From positions 1,054,001-1,118,000 of the forward strand of contig SIJG01000042.1 of the NCBI GenBank assembly GCA_023374025.1: DNA of 64,000 bases. The letters are read 5' to 3'. Shown here one piece after another: positions 22,074 to 31,650 of this stretch. Source of the DNA: Heterodera schachtii (Eukaryota; Nematoda; Chromadorea; Rhabditida; Heteroderidae). Below the pieces are notes generated by a model, which ran no database searches, had not been told where the DNA came from, and worked only from the letters and a program-made list of their open reading frames with translations. The position numbers and the translations under genes were made by a program. Every line of letters begins with the position of its first letter. The first letter of the stretch is position 1.

Positions 22074-24643
22074 CGAGAGAGATGTAGAGAGAGAGAGGTA
22101 AGGAGAAAGGGGTGAAAAGAGAAGAGGGACAGAGAGAGGAAGAGAGAGAAGAGAGGAGGTAAGAGGAGGAGAGATATTGTGAATGATAATGAGACATGCC
22201 AGAGAAAGAAAGAAAATATCGCTTGTCATGGAGACCCTTTGCTTATGGCTCAGTCTTCAGTCTCAAAAAGTCCCGGCTTTTTTGGGTTTCAAATTGAGAA
22301 GGATCGCATTCCTTTCCTTCCTTCATCCATTGACCTTTCCCATTTCGATTTCCCCTCTTTTTCGGCATTGCCATTGTCTTTTTTACACCATTCCCTTACA
22401 AATTAGGTGTTTATGACAAAGAAACGGACGGCTGACAGCAAATTCAGCGAATTCAAAGGCGGTAAATGCACTTTTTATTCGGTGAGTTTAATTCTTTTAT
22501 TTTACAGGTGATTTAAACAAATACACGGCACAAAGTTATGCCATCAGAAATGGGGTGGAAATATTCGGAGGTAAATTAAACGCAAAGAAATAAAGGGAAA
22601 AAGGGAAAAAAAGGAGAGGGCATAATGGGACATAATTGTTAATTTGGGGGGGGGAGAGCTAATTAACATCGCTAATTGGAGAGGGGCGGGGGATTAAGCT
22701 AAAAACAGAAAGCAATACGCAAAACAGCAATGGCAAATGCTTACGCTTTTAAGGGAAAATTGGAAATTTATTGCCTAAGGGAGGGAAGAAACGATGGGCC
22801 AAATTTGATTATTGGTCCGCGGGATGACAAAGCGCTGCGATACGCGGGAATGGGCGGTGGATTACGCGGGCAATCCCCCCCCCCCCCCCGCCGTGGTCCA
22901 TCTGTCGACGGAAGGTGTCGAATTCTCCCCAGGCCGAATTATCCTCAGCTGTCGTCCCTCTGTCCATGCCCTCTTCAAAACTCCAATCTTTGCCCAATTG
23001 TTTCCCCCTTTTCCGCTTTATCCATCCCTTTATCCGCTTTATCTCCCCCTTCGTTTTCCGTCTCTCCTTTTGCCCCGTTAATTATTCGCCTCTTCCTTTC
23101 GATGGTTTTGGAGAGTCCGCGCGTCCGAGTCGAAAATTTCCGTCATTATTACCCGCGCGTAATTAGACGAAGATCAAGCGTTGGCATCACCAACAGATAT
23201 TACAACGTTTTCGACGATTATAACGAAGGTTTGGTTCTCTGTGATGGGAAGCGGGCGCGGGGAAAGCATTGACAAACATAAAAAATGCATTAGCATTTGA
23301 ATATTAAAGCATTGGCATTGGGCGGAGTGCCAAAATGTCCATCCATTTTAACTCTTCTCAGTTTCCCATTTGCGTGTTATGTAAATTTAAAAACAGCAAC
23401 AATGTTCCGCTTTATTCTTCAGCAGACGAAACTCTTAAAAGTGCCAATAACCGAAGGGACGGGGGAGAGAATGTGCCAATTAATTTTTGAAACTCTCTCC
23501 AAAAGGAACATCCGCAAATACCCACCCACTCACTCACTTTCCCCAAAAAGTGCCAAAATTGTCCATTCCCCACTAATCACTCGGCAACTTTCCCATTGCC
23601 CCCCCCCCCTTTCCGTGGTCATTCATTGTTTATTAAACACCGCCATCCCTTCTCTTTTTGTCTAATCCTTTTTCACATTGTTTGACTTATCCCAATTCCA
23701 TCATTTTGACAATTATTTTCTCTCTTTTTTTTCTTTTTGTCAATTCCCCGCCCTATCAATCATTTTCATTTTTTTTTTGTAGAGGGAAAAGGGGAATTTT
23801 GAAGGGACACATTGGCCATTTGAAGGACCACTAATACCCCTTAACTCCCCCCCCCCCATTTGTATTGACCGGCCAATGCCATCCTTTCCACCACAACAAT
23901 ATCCATGTCAACCAAAACGCAACAAAGTCCCCTCCCTTCCCCTCCTCCCCCCCCCCCCCCCCCCCACCAAATTTCCCACGTCGCCCCCCCCCTCCCCAAA
24001 ATACAAATTTTAAATTTTCTTCTCCGATTCCCCTCCCCATTCACTTCCAATTTAGTATTTGGCTTTCGTTCCTTTCCTTTCCATCTGTCCTTTGACAATC
24101 TTTTGCTTCCATACGAATCATTTGACCCAAATGAACAGACATCGACCGTTTGCTTCGCGCGGTTTGTTGCTAGCGGACTCTGTCCGTCCGTTCTTTCCGC
24201 CGCGTTCGTCCTTGCCAAGTGCCGTCGGGCCCTTTCTTCGCTCGGCGCCTTCCTCCCAATTGGCTTCGCCGCTTCACCATTCGCGTGCCACGTCGCCCTT
24301 GCGCGGCATGGCTCGCTCGCGTTCGCCGTCTCCGCCGCAGTCGCAACGCGTTTTTCTCGCGCCCCAATACCCCGCGTTTGGACTACAGCGGCGCCGTTCC
24401 ATTCGTGACGCCCTTACAGCAATTGAGACAGGACAATTGGTTCCTCAATCGCGAAAGCAGTCGCTTCTCGCTGCAAATTCGCCGCGTGGACTCTTCCCAC
24501 CACTCTCCGCTAGCCCACTAATCCAAGTTGGGTTCAGACGAAGCGGAAGCATCGTCAAATTCGCATTCCCTGCTGATCAAAACGGCGGGAGAGAAAATGA
24601 TCAGAGGAAAGAGACGACGGTGATCGGAGCATCAGGCAAGTGA
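21033..24643 (+). CDS. Unrecognised Ser/Pro/Gln-rich multi-exon gene
   Basis: Several plus-strand segments look like exons of one gene. The first (from ATG 21033) encodes MKDRDFLRERRFHHHRSLK and ends at a donor near 21181. A second segment about 21205-21427 and a third about 21469-22014 are Ser/Pro/Gly/Gln-rich and end with ARMLQEMQENSNEA at a GTGAGTG donor. Next come TKKRTADSKFSEFKG (about 22408-22463) and NKYTAQSYAIRNGVEIFG (about 22509-22571). Later segments are VRVENFRHYYPRVIRRRSS (about 23100-23228) and a Ser/Arg-rich final frame 24131-24643. The protein appears largely disordered, with no domain identified. Boundaries, the grouping into one gene, and the start are uncertain; two neighbouring genes are possible. 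Confidence 0.4.
22026..22170. repeat. GA-rich simple repeat in an intron
   Basis: Runs of (GA)n with interruptions follow directly after the splice donor at 22015. The tract is a microsatellite expansion. Confidence 0.9.
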
Positions 24644-24728
24644 TCACTCACTGCTGAAATGCAGGCTAATGAAACAAAATGCTTTTACAATAATGAATGG
24701 ATACGCCATCCTCCTACACTTTCATTGC

Positions 24729-25255
24729 AATGAGTGAGTGATTTCGTTGGTCCCATCTCTCCTCCTCCCCTCCTCGTTGGCCCCACTCTCTTCTCACTCT
24801 CTTCCCCACTCTCCTCCTCCCCTCTCCTTGTTGGCCCCGCTCTCTTCTCATCTCTTTCTCCTCCCCTCTCCTCATTGGCCCCACTCTCTTCCCATCTCTC
24901 CTCCTCCCCTCTCCTCGTTGGCCCCACTCTCTTCTCACTCTCTTCCCCACTCTCCTCCTCCCCTCTCCTTGTTGGCCCCGCTCTCTTCTCATCCTCATCT
25001 CTTTCTCCTCCCCTCTCCTCATTGGCCCCACTCTCTTCCCATCTCTCCTCCTCCCCTCTCCTCGTTGGCCCCACTCTCTTCCGATCTCTACTCCTCCCCT
25101 CTCCTCGTTGGCCCCACTCTCTTCTCACTCTCTTCCCCACTCTCCTCCTCCCCTCTCCTCGTTGTCCCCGCTCTCTTCTCATCTCTTTCTCCTCCCCTCT
25201 CCTCGTTGGCCCCACTCTCTTCCCCACTCTCTTTCTCCTCCACTCTCTTCATCCA
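24729..25255. repeat. Pyrimidine-rich tandem repeat
   Basis: Ten or more diverged copies of CTCCTCCCCTCTCCTCGTTG followed by GCCCCACTCTCTTCTCACTC lie in tandem, with higher-order periodicity. All three forward frames are open because the unit lacks stops. It separates the unrecognised gene from the secreted-protein gene downstream. Confidence 0.9.
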
Positions 25256-25451
25256 CCTACTCTCTCCTCATATTCACTCACTTTATTCATTTAACTTCAA
25301 CTTTTTTTTTGTTTACCTTATGTTGCTCACAATCAGCTGAATCAACTTTAAAATGCTAAAATCCTTTTCTACCCGTCCAAACTCAAATTACCCCCATTAA
25401 ATTGGATATTCATCCAATCATTTGGCAATTAATTTTGAAGCGCTTCTGAAA

Positions 25452-26851
25452 ATGAAAAACTCTCATTTTGTTAACTGTTTTTGGCTCGTTTTGATGGTTT
25501 TTTATATCGGTAAAACGAATGGACAAAACGCTGAAGCGACCACTGAAGTGAATTCTGAGAAGAATGGAACGGCAAATTTTGACAATGGCAATGGCAATTT
25601 AAAAGAAAATGACAAAGGAACATCCACACAAAAGCCATCTCTGAGAAGGAAGCCGCTAATGGAAGAGGCCGAGGGCGGCGTGGCGGACGAGGAAATTGAG
25701 CGATTGGAGGAGGAGGAGAAGCAGATGGAGAAGGACAAAGCTGAACTGCAGGAAGAGAAGGAGGAGGAGGGAGAGGAGGAGGAGAAGCAACGGAAAGACG
25801 AGGAGATGAGGAGGAGAAACAACGGAAAGACGAGGGAGATGAGGAGGAGAAACAACTGAAAGACGAGGAAGATGAGGAGAAACAACGGAAAGACGAGGAA
25901 GATGAGGAGGAGAAGCAACGGAAAGACGAGGAGGAGGAACAACGGAAAGACGAGGAAGAGGAGGAGGAGAAGCAACAGGAAAACGAAGAATCGGAAGCGC
26001 AAGGGGCGGACGACGCAGAGCAAAGCATGAAAGCAAAGCCCTTTAAAGAAGAGGAATTGTCGGAAGAATCGTTGGAATTGAGTTTGGCTGATTATGAGGA
26101 GGAGGCGAAGCGAGCGAAGAAGCATGGGAAGAAACACCACGGGAAGGGCGGCGGGGGCCATCGCCACAAACACCGAAACGGAAGGGACGGACCAACGGCG
26201 TTCATTTTGCCGTCATTTTTCCTTCAGCGTTTGTTCAGCCGCGGCGCTTTTGGGCCGTCGGGCGCTCCCTTTGACGGTTCATCATTTCCAATGATTCTTC
26301 CGATTATAATTAATAATAACATCCGTGGGGGGCCGCCGGAGGAAGAACATCAGCTGATGAGCAGCAGAGCCAATCACCACAATGGGCCAATGTTCCAAGC
26401 GGCGCATCACTTTACGGCGCCCTTTCCGCCCGACTTCTTCGCGCAGCGTCAGTCGCCCCTCGGCACCCCAATGGGCGGACAACGCCCGTCCCACCAAAAT
26501 GCCAATGCCAATTTCCCCCCGACTTCGTTTGGCTCTCTCCAAGCCCAACAATCGCAAGGAGTTCCTCAAATGCACAACCAACAGAACAACGCCTTTGGCC
26601 CGTCTGCCAGTGATCAGTTTCCCCCTTTCCTTCACTCAATGCAACAACAACAGCAGCCGATTTTCCCATTTGGCTCTTCCTCTTTTGACGGGGGCCGTGG
26701 ACCATCGCCGACCGAAACTCAGCAAGAAAACCAATTCCAACAGAAGGGCCAAACAAAATTCAGTGAAGCGAGTGATGGCGCGAGTGATGCCTTTTCATCA
26801 CCATTTGGGCCTCAAAGGGGAGCGATGGAACAAATGCGTGGGAAACGATAA
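25452..26851 (+). CDS. Secreted acidic/His/Gln-rich protein with a one-base frame break
   Basis: The protein starts with a clear signal peptide (MKNSHFVNCFWLVLMVFYIG, cleavage likely after KTNG). A short Asn/Thr-rich part follows, then a long acidic tract of EEEEKQRKDE-type repeats. A His/Lys segment (KKHGKKHHGKGGGGHRHKH) comes next, and a Gln/Asn/Pro-rich C-terminus ends in MRGKR. At about 25803 the repeat reads GACGAGGAGATGAGG where its neighbours have GACGAGGAAGATGAGG, one base fewer. This throws the first frame into a stop at 25859, while the frame resumes one register over through to 26851. It may be an assembly error in a repeat, a real disabling indel, or a very short intron. No known family was recognised; a secreted structural or effector-like role is only speculation. 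Confidence 0.55.
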
Positions 26852-26924
26852 ATTGGGATGGGAAAATGATCAGAGAAGCGGAGGGAGTGATCAGAAGGAG
26901 AGACGATGAATGGATAGAAAAGGC

Positions 26925-27275
26925 GAGAAGTGATCAGAAGCGGAGGGGAGTGATCGGAAAGGAAGGAAGTGATCAGAAGCGGAGGGGAGTGATCGGAAAG
27001 GAAGGAAGTGATCAGAAGCGGAGGGGAGTGATCGGAAAGGAGGGAAGTGATCAGAAGCGGAGGGGGGTGATCGGAAAGGAGGGAAGTGATCAGAAGCGGA
27101 GGGGAGTGATCGGAAAGGAGGGAACTGATCAGAAGCGGAGGGGAGTGATCGGAAAGGAGGGAAGTGATCAGAAGCGGAGGGGGGTGATCGGAAAGGAGGG
27201 AAGTGATCAGAAGCGGAGGGGAGTGATCGGAAAGGAAGGAAGTGATCAGAAGCGGAGGGGAGTGAATGGAAAGAA
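26925..27275. repeat. 39-bp tandem repeat containing TGATCA
   Basis: About nine near-perfect units of AAGTGATCAGAAGCGGAGGG plus GAGTGATCGGAAAGGAGGG run in tandem downstream of the secreted-protein gene. Each unit holds one palindromic TGATCA and one TGATCG. The open frame through it is a by-product of the 39-bp period. Confidence 0.92.
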
Positions 27276-27680
27276 GTGAGCGGAGAAGCAGCAGAGGAAG
27301 GCGGATGACATCCACTTGATATAACATTCTTTGATTTTGCATTTTCACAATGTACAAATTAATTTAAAGTGTTAAATTGCAATGCGTCTTTTCCCTTTCT
27401 CTTGCGTTTCCTTCGAAATTCGAAATTTCCCCCATTAAATCACTAAAATCTTTTCTTTGCTCAGACTCAACCCAAATTCAAAAAATTTGATTATTTTATT
27501 ACAGTATCAATTCTAAACAAAAAAGGGAATGTGATGAAAAGGGGAAAAGAAAATAAGGACAAAAAAGAAAAAAGGGAGGGGTAAAAAAACGAAAAGCCAA
27601 AATGTTAAAATGCCATTAAAATGCGGCGGTATCGTTGGGATTTGTGGGTTAGGATTTAGCAATAAATTCCCCCAATTCAG

Positions 27681-29599
27681 CCAACATCCACAACGAATTT
27701 GGCATTTGCGGATGGATTCTGACCATTCTGTCGTACATTTTGATCATCCTCACTTTGCCCATCTCCGCTTGTATGTCCATCAAAGTCGTCCAGGAGTACG
27801 AAAGGGCCGTCATCTTCAGATTGGTCAGTTGGTCTTCGAATCCCTTCAAATGCAAACATTTGACCCCCCAGGGGCGTCTCCTCCCCGGCGGCGCGAAAGG
27901 ACCCGGTGAGATTTGATTGTCCCGAAATTACCCGTATCGGACGATTAATTGGTTTTCTGAGCAGGCATTTTCTTCATTGTGCCCTGCATCGACTCCTATC
28001 GGAAGGTATTCGCCGTTCCGTCCGTCCCTCCGTCGTTTTCCTCCATTGCCCCTCCCCCCCAATTTCAGGTCGATCTTCGCGTCCTTTCTTTTGAAGTCAG
28101 TCCCCCTCCTCCTTCGTCTTTATTTGCCATTTAGGTTCCTCCCCAGGAAATCCTTTCCAAGGACTCCGTAAGTTTCGCCTCCGTCCATTGGCTTTCGCTT
28201 GCCTTTCTCACCCCCCCCCCCCTTTCGTTAGGTTACCGTTGCGGTGGATGCCGTCGTTTATTTTCGGTTTGTCACCTCCCTCAAAATGGCCATAATTTCT
28301 CACTCAGAATTTCAAATGCCACTATTTCCGTCACCAATGTCGAGGATGCGTCCCGCTCCACAAAACTGCTTGCTCAGACGACGCTGCGCAATATTCTCGG
28401 GACGAAAACATTGGCGGAAATGCTCAGCGACAGAGAGGCGATTTCTCTTCAAATGCAAGTGAGGAGCAATAATAATAATAATAATAATAATTGTCATCGG
28501 TTATTGTCATTGTCAAAAACAGGCGACTTTGGACGAAGCGACGGAACCGTGGGGAGTCAAAGTGGAGAGAGTGGAGGTGAAGGACGTCCGATTGCCGGTT
28601 CAGCTGCAGAGGGCAATGGCCGCAGAAGCGGAAGCCGCCAGGGAAGCGCGAGCAAAAGTGGGACAATGGGGAAAGGGGGGAGGGGAGGGAGGGAGGGGGA
28701 ATGGGAGGGGAAGAGGAAGGGGGGGGAGGGAGAGGGAATGGGAGGGGAAGAGGAAGGGGGAGAGGAAGGGGGAGAGGGAGGGGAAAGGGGGGAGAGGGAA
28801 TGGGAGGGGAAGAAGAAGGGGAAGGGGGGAGAGGGAGGGGGGAATAGGAGGAGAAGAGGAAGGGGAAGGGGGGAATGAGCCGAAATGGAAAGGACAAATG
28901 AAAGAGCTGACCCCGGAGGGGGGGGGGGGGGGGGGGAACGATGGGGGCCACCAGCAGCAGAGGAAATTGAAAGTATTTGTGCTGCTTGATGGCATTTGTC
29001 CGCTTTTTCAAACATTCGTTTAGGTAATTGTTGCTGAGGGTGAGCAGAAAGCGTCACGAGCTCTGAAAGAAGCGGCCGACGTAATCGCCGAGTCGCCGCA
29101 GGCCATTCAGGTGAAGGAGCAGAAGGGAAAGGCATTGCTTAACTTCATTTCCGTCTTTTCAGCTTCGCTATTTGCAAACTCTCAATTCGATTTCGTAAGT
29201 TTTTCAATTAACCAATGATTTTCTTTCTTTTTTTAATTCAGTGCCGAGAAGAATTCGACCATTATTTTCCCATTTCCGATCGATTTGCTCAGTTCTCTGC
29301 TGCCCGCCCAGCAATGGCAACGGTCTGCGCCCGCCCCTCCGGCGCCCGTCGTCGCCAATCCCCCGCAGCAATTCGCCCATTCGTCAAAGTTGGCTTTGGT
29401 GGGGGGACAATGCCAATGCCAACATTGTGTTCTTTGTCAGTGTTTCTTCCGGCTCTTTTTCCGGCCCTTTCGCCAGTTCGACCGTTGTGGACACGCAAAT
29501 GAAAAGTCAGAAGGCGCGGCAACTTTAAAGGACGAATCGGCAAAAGAAATCACACAATTTTATTCATTCATTCTGCTTGTTTTCATTTTAATAAATTAA
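27681..29599 (+). CDS. Stomatin/prohibitin-family protein (UNC-1/MEC-2/STO type), 5' end not resolved
   Basis: Stomatins are monotopic membrane proteins that tune ion channels and gap junctions. The first visible exon (27681-27823) encodes [20 protein letters not shown], the membrane hairpin, then [13 protein letters not shown]. Short exons follow: [11 protein letters not shown] (27872-27905), [34 protein letters not shown] and [12 protein letters not shown]. Then comes [19 protein letters not shown] with [19 protein letters not shown], and [20 protein letters not shown]. The coiled region is [20 protein letters not shown], followed by [20 protein letters not shown] and [13 protein letters not shown]. 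The family core is complete. The C-terminal tail is Cys-rich ([16 protein letters not shown]). The initiating exon upstream of 27681 could not be identified. The exact paralogue is undecided. Confidence 0.93.
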
Positions 29600-29869
29600 A
29601 ATTGCCTGCAAATGGACCATTGAGGAGCACCTCATTCTTTTTTTATTTGACTAATTAATTGCCAATATTTCCGTTTCTTCCCTTAGCATTCGTTTCGTTC
29701 TCCTCCCCTCCTCCGCCCCTTCTCAAATTTCACCCTTCGAAGAATTAATTTTATGTCTTTAAATGGCCTCTTAATGAATATTCCATCCCATTAATCCCCC
29801 CCCCCCCCCCCCTCTTTTCCCCTCCCTTTTCCCTTTCATTTGCCCCATAAGTCTCTGTTTTTACTTTAA

Positions 29870-31143
29870 ATGGTTAAAAGTGCCTTTTCCCCTCCCCTCA
29901 ATTCTGTGCCCGCTTCTTCTTCTTCTTCTTCTGATGGTCATTTCTCTGCCGTTTCTTTGGCCCCTCAAAAGCCTTCTCCTTCTGTTGCCTCAGTTTCAGT
30001 CACTGCCCGCAAAGTTTGGCATTTGATTCGGGGAAATGCTAAAAAGCATTTGTTAAGAGAGAAACACTTAATGATATGTATTAGCAATGGTTTTTAGAAA
30101 AGCATTTCTTCCAAGGACAGAAAACGAAAATTAAGAATTTGCTAAAAGCAATGAAAGATTTTGCTCAATAAAATGTATCAATTGAAAAACACATGAAGAG
30201 GTATTTGAGTTTAGAGAAACAATAAATTATTTTTCAAAAAACTGAAAATATTTTTAGAAAACCAAAGGTAGTGAAAGTGTCATTTTAAATGGCATTTTCC
30301 ACATTTCATTGGGATCTGCTTTTGTGCCAAGTTTACATCAAATTGTATTTCCTCTCCATCTCTGATCGTTTTTATCTTCCTTTTCCCCACCTTTTTCAGT
30401 ACATCGGTTCGGCCCTTCTCCTGTCCAACGTGGTGTACGGCTCCGTCCTTTACGCTTTGCATGGTCCGTTCGCCCTTTTGGTCCACCAATTCGTGCCTTT
30501 CTTCGCCGCTTACGCTTTTTCTCTTCTCTTGGCACTTTTCTCCGTCCGCTTTCATCTTCCCCTGCTTCTCCTCCCTCTTCTGATCACTACCGTTCGTTTT
30601 GCTTTTCCGTCCGTTCAAATGCTTTTCCCTCCCCTCGTTCAGGTGCCTTTCGTTGTGGTGCCTTTGCTGATCGCTTCGCTGTTTCTGTCCCACCATTTTT
30701 GCCTGCTAATTCCCCCGCTGTTCGCCCCCCTGCCCAATTCGTCGTCCCCCGCGGCGGATTTCCCTCCCTTCCGTTCGCCGCCGAATTCCGCCGCTCTCTC
30801 CGCCCCATCCGTCGATTGTTTTCACTCCGCCCGATTTGTTCCCAATTCGGCAGTCGTCACTTTCTTTTTGGCAATTATTTTCTTGGAAAAGTCGGCCGAA
30901 TTTCTTTTCTTTCTCAATTTAAAGCGCCTTTTTTTGCAAATTTCAAAACAGCAAAAAATTGAAAAGGAAATTTTAATGGAAAGAAAATTGGAAAAAACAG
31001 ACGCAGCAGAAGAGAAAGCGGACAAAAAAGAGCACGGGGAAAAACAGAAGGGGAAGAAGCGGAAGAGCATCTTCAGACAAAAAGCATTGTGGAAGACAGA
31101 GAGGAAGAGGGAAGGTCGGAAGAGGAGGAGGAAGAGGAGGTAA
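29870..31143 (+). CDS. Unknown multi-pass membrane protein with basic tail
   Basis: A Ser-rich N-terminal exon starts MVKSAFSPPLNSVPASSSS and can splice at GCAAA/GTTTGG (about 30013) to an acceptor TTTTTCAG near 30399. The second exon encodes YIGSALLLSNVVYGSVLYAL and several further hydrophobic segments (FFAAYAFSLLLALFS, PLLLLPLLITTVRFAF, VPFVVVPLLIASLFL). A Pro/Ser loop and another membrane segment (VVTFFLAIIFLEKSAEFLFF) follow. The tail is strongly charged, ending in RKRRRKRR. At least five membrane helices are likely. I do not recognise the family. The first-exon join is inferred from phase only. Confidence 0.5.
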
Positions 31144-31149
31144 TTGGGG

Positions 31150-31410
31150 AAAAGGGAACACAGGGTGAGAGAGAGAGACAGAGGGAGAGAGAGAGAGAGA
31201 GAGAGAGACCAAGAGAGAGAGCGGAAGATGGGAAGTGGTGGCGGAAGAAGAGGAGGTAATTGAGAGAAAAGGAAAGACAGGGTGCGAGAAAGAGAGAGAG
31301 AGGAAGGAGGGAGGGAGGGAAGAAAGTGGAGAGAGAGAGAGAGAGAGAGAGAGAGGGGAGGGAAGAGAGTGAGGGAGGGGAAGAGGTTGGGAGGGGAAGG
31401 GGAGGGGGGA
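31150..31410. repeat. GA-rich low-complexity tract
   Basis: Runs of GAGAGA and GGGAGGGA lie directly after the membrane protein stop and before the convergent astacin gene. The tract is simple sequence with no coding value. Confidence 0.9.
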
Positions 31411-31650
31411 AACACAATTAATGATTTTGTTTATTGTATTAAGATGGTGTACGGAAAAGAATTGCATCACATCGGTGGGACAAAAGCAAAGCCCCGTTCT
31501 GCTATACCAACAGTTTCCTCTTCGAAGCGAGTTATCGCTTGATAAAAACGAAATTTGTGAAGTAAAAAAGCAAAGATGGCACAATATGTGACATTTGGAA
31601 ATTGATCAAAAAGTGATTTATGGGATGTTTAAAAGTGATCGGAACAAAAG

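Noticed and set aside
24685..25227. Arg/Glu/Gly frames on the minus strand
   Set aside because: Shadow of the pyrimidine tandem repeat.
26866..27279. 137-codon frame with a 13-residue repeat
   Set aside because: Consequence of the 39-bp tandem repeat period; no signal peptide, no flanking exon evidence.
27649..27855. Minus-strand frame with a protein-like sequence opposite the stomatin N-terminus
   Set aside because: The plus strand encodes the highly conserved stomatin membrane hairpin and [10 protein letters not shown], so the minus frame is a shadow.
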